Shown here: positions 36,737-44,442 of the stretch, piece by piece
Position numbering within the stretch: position 1 is the first letter of the stretch
How the letters are laid out: every line of letters starts with the position of its first letter
The notes under the pieces: generated by a model
What the model saw: only the letters and a program-made list of their open reading frames with translations
Database searches by the model: none
Told to the model about the DNA's origin: nothing
Translations under genes and position numbers: made by a program
DNA from: Thermoleophilia bacterium
Lineage (GTDB): Bacteria; Actinomycetota; Thermoleophilia; BMS3ABIN01
Assembly (NCBI GenBank): GCA_014859345.1
Contig: JACUUL010000002.1
Coordinates: forward strand, 1-64,000
Reading direction: 5' to 3'
Length of the DNA: 64,000 nt

Positions 36737-38665
36737 ATGCCCGGTTTTACTGAAAAAACGGCAACCTGCTCGGGATTTTCCGCCGCCGGACGACATCCGG
36801 TGATAATCTGGCTCGCTGCCGTTTTCGTTCTTTTCCTGGCGTCGGCTGTCACGCCGGATTCCGCCCGCGCCGTCTCCGCCGATGAGCCTATCGCCGGTTT
36901 CTCTCCGGTCATGGCCTCGCAGCTGGAGGCCGAGCTGGCTTCTGTGAATCCCGGTCACGGATTTCCAGGCCTGTCCCAGATGTATGTGGAGTGGGGATAC
37001 CGGTTTGGAATAAGAGCAGATGTGGCCTTCGCCCAGATGCTGCATGAGACCAATTACCTGAGATTTACGGGCGACGTCAAGGCGCATCAGAACAATTTCG
37101 CCGGCATAGGGGCTACTGGAGGCGGCAACCCGGGCAATTCTTTCGCGACCCCGGAGCTCGGCGTCATAGCCCATTACGCGCATCTGGCATGGTACGTTTT
37201 TCCGGACCATGTCAATGAATTTTGCACCCCGCTTTACGATCCGCGCCACTTCGGCGACACCCACCGCAACTCAGTCCGCACCATCAGAGACCTGGGCGGG
37301 CAGTGGGCGGTGCCCGGCACCGGATACGGCGACGCTATCGCCCGCATCGCTACCCGCATAAACAGCCGTCCGCCCAGCGGCTATGTTACGGGCAGTTTTA
37401 ACGAGGTTCCGGGTACGCCCGCTGACAGGCTTTCCACTTCCTATTATTTCACCTGGTATGATTCGCTGCCGGCTCATAGCATGCTCAACTGGATCCTGGT
37501 TGGCAACCAGGGTATCGGCACCGCGCGGGTCCGCATCACTGTCGGTTCCCAGGTCATACACGACCCGGCGGATCCATCCCGTGATTATTTCAGCATTCCT
37601 TCAGGCGGCCGGATCACGCCCATGATCCCCAATATGATTGGCGGACCAGTCAAGGTTTTATCGCTTGACGGCCATCCCCTGATCGCCAGCCAGCGGGTGC
37701 TTTACCGCGACTCGTTCAATGAGGTGCTGGGCATCCGGGCCGAGGACCTTACCGATTCCTGGGAGTTTACCTGGTACGACTCTCTTCCCCAAAACGGCAT
37801 GACCGGCAACTGGGTGCTGGTGGCAAACATGAGCGGGCAGCCTGCGGACGTTGAGATTCTGATCGGAGGAAGGAGAGTAGCGCTATATTCGGCCGCATCC
37901 GGCAATCCTTTGACGCCGGGGCAGATCGTAACGCCGGTATTTCCCGGAACCATGGCCGGACCGGTGCTGGTGCGCTCGACCAACCACCAACCGTTGATAG
38001 CCAGCCAGCGGGTGCTCTATAAAGACAGCTTTACCGAGCTGACCGGCATGCCAACGAACAGCCTGGACAGCCAGTATTTTTTCACTTGGTACGACAGCGT
38101 CTGGAGCAGCAACTGGGTGCTGGTCGCGAACCGGGGTTCTCAGCCCGCGGACGTGGACATACTCGTGGGAGGAGCGCTCAAGGCGCGTTACAGCAGCGCC
38201 GCCGGCAACCCGATCCAGCCCGGGGCGATGGTGACGCCCGTCTTCCCAAACCTCACTGACGGTCCGGTGCGGGTAATCTCGCACAACAACCAGCCGTTAA
38301 TGGCGTCTCAGCGGATCATCTACCGGAACAGCTTCGAGGAGGTTCAGGGCGCGCCGCCCTCCCTTGTTCACCCCGAGCATCTCTTCACCTGGTATGATTC
38401 CAAGCTTATCAACTACATGCGCGGCAACTGGATTCTGGTGGCCAATCACGGATCGGGAGACGCCCGCGTAGAGATCTACATCGGCGGCCAGAAGATGAAC
38501 GATCCCTCAAATCCGTCCAACAGCTATTTCACTATCCCGGAGGGCGGCCGCATAACGCCGCAATTTTATAATGTCATGGGCGGTCCGGTACGGGTGGTAT
38601 CGGTGACCGGCCAACCGCTGATGACCAGCCAGAGGGTGCTTTACAAGGATGGCCTGAGCCGGTAG
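36737..38665 (+). CDS. Secreted glucosaminidase-like protein with four C-terminal ~105-residue repeats
   Basis: The 642-residue protein starts with a signal peptide (hydrophobic core at residues ~25-42, Ala-rich cleavage region). A lysozyme/glucosaminidase-type domain follows at about residues 60-215: RADVAFAQMLHETNYLRFTGDV with the likely catalytic Glu, then NNFAGIGATGGGNPGNSFATPELGV. From residue ~220 to the end come four repeats of 101-107 residues, each with FTWYDS, NWxLVANxG, xxxVxIxIGG, GxxTPxF, GGPVxV and PLxASQRVLYxDSF. The repeats probably bind the cell wall or another surface polymer, but I do not know the family. ATG 36737 has GGAG 8 bases upstream. It is likely a wall hydrolase or an adhesin. 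Confidence 0.85.
   Translation: MPGFTEKTATCSGFSAAGRHPVIIWLAAVFVLFLASAVTPDSARAVSADEPIAGFSPVMASQLEAELASVNPGHGFPGLSQMYVEWGYRFGIRADVAFAQMLHETNYLRFTGDVKAHQNNFAGIGATGGGNPGNSFATPELGVIAHYAHLAWYVFPDHVNEFCTPLYDPRHFGDTHRNSVRTIRDLGGQWAVPGTGYGDAIARIATRINSRPPSGYVTGSFNEVPGTPADRLSTSYYFTWYDSLPAHSMLNWILVGNQGIGTARVRITVGSQVIHDPADPSRDYFSIPSGGRITPMIPNMIGGPVKVLSLDGHPLIASQRVLYRDSFNEVLGIRAEDLTDSWEFTWYDSLPQNGMTGNWVLVANMSGQPADVEILIGGRRVALYSAASGNPLTPGQIVTPVFPGTMAGPVLVRSTNHQPLIASQRVLYKDSFTELTGMPTNSLDSQYFFTWYDSVWSSNWVLVANRGSQPADVDILVGGALKARYSSAAGNPIQPGAMVTPVFPNLTDGPVRVISHNNQPLMASQRIIYRNSFEEVQGAPPSLVHPEHLFTWYDSKLINYMRGNWILVANHGSGDARVEIYIGGQKMNDPSNPSNSYFTIPEGGRITPQFYNVMGGPVRVVSVTGQPLMTSQRVLYKDGLSR
37394..38650 (+). repeat. 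Four in-frame coding repeats in the glucosaminidase gene
   Basis: Repeat units span 37394-37711, 37712-38026, 38027-38329 and 38330-38650 (106, 105, 101 and 107 codons). Each begins at a Ser-Phe-x-Glu codon group and ends at the LYxD/N codons. Units 1 and 4 share a DPxxPSxxYFxIPxGGRITP insert. Units 2 and 3 share YSxAxGNPxxPGxxVTPVFP. This suggests an outer and an inner pair. Confidence 0.85.
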
Positions 38666-38765
38666 TCACGGCTGCCGCAGGCAGCGCGGAACCGCTTAGT
38701 GAAAAAAGATCCTTCTCTGGCGCTCGGGAAGATCCGGATAAGGCTCCGGGTTCTTCCCTCGTTTA

Positions 38766-39680
38766 TTAGCGGCCGGGCTCTATGTGGATGACAGTGTCAG
38801 TCTCATCGCCGAAAGTGTTTTTCAGCCGCCGCTCCACCAGCGAAGCGATGCGGTGGGAATCCTTGGTGGTCATCTGGGGCTCCACCAGCAGATGCAGGTC
38901 GATCCAGTAGCCGGCCTCGCTTCCCCGGGTGCGAATCTTGTGGCAATCCAGGAGGCCTTCGGCTTTGACGCTCATGCAGACCTCCTTCACCCTCCCGGGG
39001 TCGATAATGGCCCTGTCCAGGAGCACACTCGAGGCTTCCTGCATGATCCTTACAGCCCAGTACGCGATTATAATTGCGATTATGCCGGCCACGATAGCGT
39101 CCATCAGGGGATAACCGAGGGCGGCGGCCACCAGGCTGACTATTACCGACATCGAGACCCACACATCGCTCATTGTATGCCGCGAATCGGCTACGAGGAA
39201 ATTGCTGTTTAACCGCCGTCCGGCGCGCCTCTCCGTCGAGCTGATGGCTATGTTAACGGCTATGGTCGCTATCATGACAGCGAAGGCGGCAACGCCGACG
39301 TCAGGTGCCTGCGGATGCATCAAACGGTCGATGACGCTGCGGCCGATCTCCAGAGCGGTGATAAGCAGAAGCAGTACGACGCCCAGACTGGCGAATGTCT
39401 CGAATTTGGTGTGGCCATAGGCATGAGACTCGTCCCGCGGCCGGGATGCCAGGGTGATGCCTATGATGCCGATGATATTTGACGAGCCATCCATCAGAGA
39501 GTGAAAAGCATCCGCTACCATGCTGATAGAGCCGATACTGAATCCCACGCCCCCTTTGCCCAGTGCTACTCCAAGATTGGCCACCAATACCCAGATGAGC
39601 ACGAATCGGATGCGTCGATAGCGGCGTGCCTGCTTGCCGGAAATCTGTGCCGGACGGGCTTTCGGGCGTCTCGTAAGCAT
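38766..39680 (-). CDS. Cation diffusion facilitator family transporter
   Basis: The 304-residue protein has the six-helix CDF membrane domain, with metal-site motifs MVADAFHSLMDGSSN in helix 2 and VADSRHTMSDVWVS in helix 5 (each HxxxD), and a ~90-residue cytoplasmic C-terminal domain (KIRTRGSEAGYWIDLHLLVE). It exports Zn, Fe, Mn or similar divalent ions by proton exchange; the HD/HD site leaves the metal open. The N-terminus is basic. ATG 39680 follows the TAG of the DUF362 gene without a gap, so the two are coupled. Confidence 0.92.
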   Translation of the reverse strand: MLTRRPKARPAQISGKQARRYRRIRFVLIWVLVANLGVALGKGGVGFSIGSISMVADAFHSLMDGSSNIIGIIGITLASRPRDESHAYGHTKFETFASLGVVLLLLITALEIGRSVIDRLMHPQAPDVGVAAFAVMIATIAVNIAISSTERRAGRRLNSNFLVADSRHTMSDVWVSMSVIVSLVAAALGYPLMDAIVAGIIAIIIAYWAVRIMQEASSVLLDRAIIDPGRVKEVCMSVKAEGLLDCHKIRTRGSEAGYWIDLHLLVEPQMTTKDSHRIASLVERRLKNTFGDETDTVIHIEPGR

Positions 39681-40811
39681 CTATACTGGCCAGGCGCCCC
39701 TGCGGGCCAGCCGTGCCATCCACCGGGCGGCGCTCAAGCCGAAAAGAGCACCGGCCCCCATCATGGCCATCAGAGGCCCTTTTCCCTTTCCCTGAACGTC
39801 CAGTCCGGCTCCCTCAGGCAGATACTCCTGGAGCAGCTGACCCCATCCGGTCTCGGCTATCCGGCCCACGTGCCGCCGGCCCCGAAACGGATACCAGTAG
39901 TACTCCCTCAACAAGGCGGGCATGGGCATCATGCGCCGCCTCCCTCCGCCGAAGCGGAAGTCGACGCCGGCGATGCCGTCCCCCGTCAGATCAATTTCGC
40001 TGATTTCCCCGTTTCCTACTCCCCGCTCGGTGGCCATGCGGATATAATCGATCTCCATGGGATTGAAACCCATCATGCGGGCGGCCACGGCGTCCACGGC
40101 CACCGGGTCGGCGCCGGCGATGATGTAATCCTTGACGTAGGGAACCAGCAGGCACGGTCCCGGCCCGTCGCCGGAGATGGTGCCGTCGCTGACTGTGAAC
40201 ACGCCGCCGCACAATTCCTTCTGCAACGCCAGCAGATCAACCAGAAGCCGGTGAATCCCGGTTTTGTGCCACTGGTCATCCAGTAGCGCGTTGAAGCAGC
40301 TCATGGCGGAACCGCCTATAACTGTCAGCGCGTGGGTCTTAAGCGTGGGTAAATGAACGATGTTGTTCCCCAGAAAAGCACCGGGGACCAGAATGTCGCC
40401 CTCGCCAGCCAGCCTGTCCAGGATCATCATTTCCGCCTCCGGAGCAAACTGAACCCAATCATCCAGCTTGGCTTTCCATCGGGTAAAACCGATGTCATGC
40501 CTGGCGGCTGCGGACGTGAGGCCGTTCTGCTCTTCGGCGGATTCGGGCCGCGGTCCCGGCGCGCGTCCGGAAGCCACGCTTATCGCCTGCGGCAGATATC
40601 CGTCCTCGATCATCGCGCGGATGACCCCATCGAGCTGCCATGGCTCGGTTGAGGCGGAAGGATACCATTCCTGCCATTCCAGATTAACCTTGAGGAAGGT
40701 CTGCTTGCCCGGCGGCAGAAATTCCTGATATCCGGCCAGGCGCATAAGCCGTCCGTAATCGGCCAGCACCGTCCGGGGAGTCGTCTTTAAAACTGCGACG
40801 GTCGATTTCAT
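39681..40811 (-). CDS. DUF362-domain protein
   Basis: The 376-residue protein is of the DUF362 family: KQTFLKVNLEW near the start, ILVPGAFLGNNIVHLPTLKTHALTVIGGSAMSCFNAL in the middle, and GADPVAVDAVAARMMGF after it. Many DUF362 proteins carry a ferredoxin domain; no clustered cysteines are present here. The C-terminus has a Gly/Ala/Met-rich hydrophobic segment (residues ~345-360) that might touch a membrane. GGAG lies 6 bases before ATG 40811, which overlaps the recN stop as ATGA. The molecular function of the family is not established. Confidence 0.8.
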   Translation of the reverse strand: MKSTVAVLKTTPRTVLADYGRLMRLAGYQEFLPPGKQTFLKVNLEWQEWYPSASTEPWQLDGVIRAMIEDGYLPQAISVASGRAPGPRPESAEEQNGLTSAAARHDIGFTRWKAKLDDWVQFAPEAEMMILDRLAGEGDILVPGAFLGNNIVHLPTLKTHALTVIGGSAMSCFNALLDDQWHKTGIHRLLVDLLALQKELCGGVFTVSDGTISGDGPGPCLLVPYVKDYIIAGADPVAVDAVAARMMGFNPMEIDYIRMATERGVGNGEISEIDLTGDGIAGVDFRFGGGRRRMMPMPALLREYYWYPFRGRRHVGRIAETGWGQLLQEYLPEGAGLDVQGKGKGPLMAMMGAGALFGLSAARWMARLARRGAWPV

Positions 40812-42550
40812 GAGATACTCCAGGATGGGGCACTGGCGGCATTCTCGAGCAGGCTGGCAGCGTGGGCCCGGGCCTTTTTGTCCGCGGGTTTCGAGCCCAT
40901 CATGCGGCAAAGCTCATCGATGATTTCCTCACCTTCGAGCCGGTTCACCCTGGTGGCTGTTTCTTCCAGTCCGCTTTCCTTGACAACTGAAAGGTGCGCG
41001 TCCGCGAAACACGCTATCTGGGGCAGGTGGGTGATGCATACTACCTGCGACCCCGCCGCCAGGCTCTTGAGCTTCGCACCCACCGCCAGGCCCGTCTCGC
41101 CGCCGATCCCCGCGTCAATCTCGTCAAAAACCAGAGTGGCCGCATCGCTTTCAGATGATGCCGAACTCTTGATGGCCAGCATAATACGAGAGAGTTCGCC
41201 GCCGGAAGCGGATTCCCTTACGGGCGAGGCTGGCATTCCGGGATTTGGGCTGACCAGGAACTCGACGGCGTCGGCTCCTGTGCTGACGGGGATATCCACC
41301 GGAGACAGGCGAACCCGGAAGTCGCACCGGTTGAAAGCGAGGTCGGCAAGATGTTTCATTGTTTCTCTCTCCAGATGGCCGCTTGCTTCGTTCCGCATCC
41401 CCCGGAGCTTTTGCGCCAGCGCCGCCATCTCCTGCTCAATTCCCGACAAATCCGCTTCCATCAGGGACTTGGCCCGGCCGTCATCAGTCAAACGCGCGAG
41501 CCGCTCGCTGGCTTTTTTCGCGAATTCGTTTATCTCCTCGATGCTGGCGCCGAACTTGCGCTTTAGCCGGCTGATCAGGTCCAGCCTCTCCTCCGTTTCC
41601 TGAAGGCGACCGGGGTCTCTGTGGACCGTCTCGCTGTACGAGCGGGCAAAACGGCCTATTTCTTCAAGTTCATAGAACCCTGCCGTCAGCCTCTCGGCCA
41701 TACTGTCAAGCTCCGTGTCGATGCCCCTTGACTTGTCGAGGCGGGACATTGCCGCCGCCAGCGCATCCAGGAAACCATCGCCGCTTTCATCCCGTCCCAG
41801 CAAGACGGCCAATCCGGCGGCGGCTTCTCCGAGCTCCTCCGCGGCCAGCAGCTTCTGACGCCGGGCCTCGAGCTCGGCATCCTCCCCGGGAACAAGGGCA
41901 GCCGATTCTATCTCAGCCACCTGAAAAGACAGCAGTTCGGCCTCCCGTTCCCCGGCTTCTGCGCTTCTGGCAAGCTCCTCGAGCCGGGCTGCCAATTCAT
42001 GGCGCCGTTTGTATAGAGTCTCATGCCGCTCCCGTGTCCCAAGCAGCTGCGGGCCGGCAAAAGCATCCAGGATATCCAGCTGCCTGGATGCCATCATCAA
42101 ACGCCTGTGTTCGTGCTGGGCGGAAAAAGCCAGCAGGCGGCCGGTGACCTGCTCCAGGACGGCAAGCGTAGTTGCCCGACCGCCGATATAAGCCCGGCTA
42201 TGTCCTTCCCGGCTGAGCCGGCGCCTCACGATCAGCTCTTCATCATCGGGGATGTCGAACACGCCCCCGATGTCGCTGAAAAAATCCGGCGGCACTTTGA
42301 AGATAGCTTCCACGGAGGCCTCGTCTGCGCCCGGCCTGATCAGGCTGCCGCCGGCGCGCGTGCCCAGAATAAGGGAGATGGCATGGGCCAGAATGGTCTT
42401 GCCGGCGCCGGTCTCGCCCGTGATCACATTAAGACCCCTTGACAGGACAAGGTCTGCCCGGGAAATCACAGCCAGGTTTTCGATTCTCAACTCCGACAGC
42501 ATGGAAAACCAGTTTCCAGTCTCCGGGTTCCAGATCCATGAACCGGGCAT
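40808..42550 (-). CDS. recN: DNA repair protein RecN
   Basis: This SMC-like ATPase for double-strand break repair has Walker A in VITGETGAGKTILAHAISL, a short coiled-coil region, the ABC signature SGGELSRIMLAIK and Walker B TLVFDEIDAGIGG. Two starts compete. ATG 42502 gives the standard N-terminus (LSELRIENLAVI) but has no Shine-Dalgarno. ATG 42550 has GGGAGG 4 bases upstream and adds 16 residues containing several Trp. I annotate the one with the ribosome site; 580 residues. Position next to nadK and tlyA follows the Gram-positive order, without an intervening argR. Confidence 0.93.
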   Translation of the reverse strand: MPGSWIWNPETGNWFSMLSELRIENLAVISRADLVLSRGLNVITGETGAGKTILAHAISLILGTRAGGSLIRPGADEASVEAIFKVPPDFFSDIGGVFDIPDDEELIVRRRLSREGHSRAYIGGRATTLAVLEQVTGRLLAFSAQHEHRRLMMASRQLDILDAFAGPQLLGTRERHETLYKRRHELAARLEELARSAEAGEREAELLSFQVAEIESAALVPGEDAELEARRQKLLAAEELGEAAAGLAVLLGRDESGDGFLDALAAAMSRLDKSRGIDTELDSMAERLTAGFYELEEIGRFARSYSETVHRDPGRLQETEERLDLISRLKRKFGASIEEINEFAKKASERLARLTDDGRAKSLMEADLSGIEQEMAALAQKLRGMRNEASGHLERETMKHLADLAFNRCDFRVRLSPVDIPVSTGADAVEFLVSPNPGMPASPVRESASGGELSRIMLAIKSSASSESDAATLVFDEIDAGIGGETGLAVGAKLKSLAAGSQVVCITHLPQIACFADAHLSVVKESGLEETATRVNRLEGEEIIDELCRMMGSKPADKKARAHAASLLENAASAPSWSIS

Positions 42551-42585
42551 CAACCCTCCCATACCGGAACATGAAAACCCGCAAA

Positions 42586-43437
42586 CTATTGTTTTATGAA
42601 CCTGTCCCGCAATTTCTTGAAGAAATCAGCGCCGGTCACCTGCACCAGCCGGGCCTTGTCTTCGGCTAAAACCACGGTGATGCTTCCTTCGGGCTCGAGC
42701 CCTGATTCCTCCCGTCCGTCGACATAGATATCTGCCTGGGATCCGATCGACCGGTTTGTGATGGTGACACTCTCCCCCGGCCCCAGCACGAGAGCCCTTA
42801 CCCTTAGCGTATGCGGCGCGATGGCGGTAAGGATAAAGGCATCCAGACCCAGAGACACCAGAGGGCCGCCCGTTGATAAATTATAGGCGGTGGAGCCCGC
42901 CGGCGTGGAGATCACTATACCGTCGCATCTTAGCGTATCCATCTCCACCCCATCCACCCCATAACCCAGATTGACCACGGAGCCCCCGGCGGGCTTGTGC
43001 ACTACTACATCATTGATCGCCAGGTGACGGTGCCCGGCGTGGGAAAATTCCAGCAGGCTCAGATCCACCTTCTCGTAGTGCCCTTCCATTATTCTTCTGA
43101 GGATGGTGGGGATTTCTTCCGGGTTTATGCCGGACAGGAAACCGATGCGGCCGAAGTTGACGCCCAGAATCGGCATCTTCATATCGCGGAAGCGGTTAAA
43201 AGCCCTGAGGATGGTGCCATCCCCGCCCAGCGCCAGGCACATCTCCACGTCTGTGCCTTCGAGGTCGGGGACCACCGAGGCCAATCCGTCCCGGCCGGCC
43301 TGAGGAAACTTGGCTACTTCGCTTTCGGGAAGGACTACCTCGATCCCCATCTCCCGGCTCAGATTGAGAACTTCCATCAGCGCCGGGCTGGTGGCGTCCG
43401 AACGCCGGTGAGTGATGACTGCGATTTTTCTGACCAG
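42586..43437 (-). CDS. nadK: NAD kinase, apparent CTG start
   Basis: The 283-residue enzyme phosphorylates NAD to NADP. The NAD kinase motifs are LALGGDGTILRAF, GVNFGRIGFLSGI, HLAINDVVVHK and STPAGSTAYNLSTGGPLV. The first ATG, 43377, would drop the conserved first strand RKIAVITHRRSDATSPAL, which is encoded upstream in frame. AAGGAG (43444-43449) lies exactly 6 bases before CTG 43435-43437, and no ATG, GTG or TTG is available there. CTG is therefore the best start. It lies between tlyA and recN, 36 bases after tlyA. Confidence 0.93.
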   Translation of the reverse strand: MVRKIAVITHRRSDATSPALMEVLNLSREMGIEVVLPESEVAKFPQAGRDGLASVVPDLEGTDVEMCLALGGDGTILRAFNRFRDMKMPILGVNFGRIGFLSGINPEEIPTILRRIMEGHYEKVDLSLLEFSHAGHRHLAINDVVVHKPAGGSVVNLGYGVDGVEMDTLRCDGIVISTPAGSTAYNLSTGGPLVSLGLDAFILTAIAPHTLRVRALVLGPGESVTITNRSIGSQADIYVDGREESGLEPEGSITVVLAEDKARLVQVTGADFFKKLRDRFIKQ

Positions 43438-43473
43438 CTGTGGCTCCTTGAAATTTCGCTACTACTACGCCGC

Positions 43474-44376
43474 CTACGAAACCAGGCGGCCTCCCAGCGC
43501 TTCCATTGCCCGGCTGATCACCTCATCGACAACCTGCTCCTTGTCCACCCCCGGCACAGACCTCGCCTCAGCCTGCGCCACAGCGCTCCGCCCGTCGATC
43601 ATGTACATCAGGTACTCGATGTTCCCCTTGGGCCCGCGAACCGGGGACTCGACCAGGCCTCGGATCGTGATTTCCATATCGCTGAAATGGTCCCAAAGGC
43701 TAAGAAGCACCTGCCGGTGCACCCGCGGATCGCGCACCACGCCGCCCTTGCCAACCTTTTCCCGGCCGGCTTCGAACTGAGGTTTCACCAGGGCAACCAT
43801 CTCAAATCCGTGACGGAGACATTTTATCACAGCCGGCAAAGCTTTCTTCAAGGAGATGAAGGAAAGGTCCAGGCTGGCCACTTCGGGAAGCTCTGACAGG
43901 TCTTCGCACTCGAGGTATCTTATGTTCGTGCGTTCCAGGACCTGCACGCGGGGATCCTGTCTCAGGCGCCAGTCCAGCTGGCCATATCCGACATCGATGG
44001 CAATAACCCTGGACACGCCGTTCTGAAGCAGGCAGTCGGTAAATCCGCCGGTGGAGGCACCCGCGTCCAGCGCCACCCGGCCGGCCCAGTTGAGATCGAA
44101 GGCGTCAAAAGCCCGCTCCAGTTTGTAGCCGCCCCGGGATACGTACACCGGATCTTCCACCACCTCGACGTTGACGTCAGGCGGCACCTGCCGGCCGGCT
44201 TTATGCTCCACGTTCCCGTCCACGAGCACCAGGCCCGCCAGGACCGCGGCGGCTGCCCGAGAACGGTTGTCGAAGTAACCCCTCTGTACCAGGATCGTGT
44301 CAAGCCGGTGCCTGGATTTGCGGACGGGGTGCCTGGGTGGAGTTATCCTTCCCGGCTTCTGAGGCTTTTTTTTCAA
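43474..44376 (-). CDS. tlyA: TlyA-family rRNA 2'-O-methyltransferase / hemolysin homologue
   Basis: A 300-residue protein with an S4 RNA-binding domain (RLDTILVQRGYFDNRSRAAAAVLAG, residues ~24-80) joined to an FtsJ-like methyltransferase (ALDAGASTGGFTDCLLQNG with the SAM loop; LDLSFISLKKALP; VALVKPQFEAGREKVGKGG). In mycobacteria TlyA 2'-O-methylates cytidines in 16S and 23S rRNA. The TTG start at 44376 has AGGAG 5 bases upstream. The dxs-tlyA-nadK-recN order is conserved in Gram-positives. Confidence 0.93.
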   Translation of the reverse strand: MKKKPQKPGRITPPRHPVRKSRHRLDTILVQRGYFDNRSRAAAAVLAGLVLVDGNVEHKAGRQVPPDVNVEVVEDPVYVSRGGYKLERAFDAFDLNWAGRVALDAGASTGGFTDCLLQNGVSRVIAIDVGYGQLDWRLRQDPRVQVLERTNIRYLECEDLSELPEVASLDLSFISLKKALPAVIKCLRHGFEMVALVKPQFEAGREKVGKGGVVRDPRVHRQVLLSLWDHFSDMEITIRGLVESPVRGPKGNIEYLMYMIDGRSAVAQAEARSVPGVDKEQVVDEVISRAMEALGGRLVS

Positions 44377-44442
44377 GTCATCTCCTGCGGGATGGTCAGA
44401 CCTGCGGATCCGTTTTGGCTCCCTGGAGAGACAGTTACCCTT

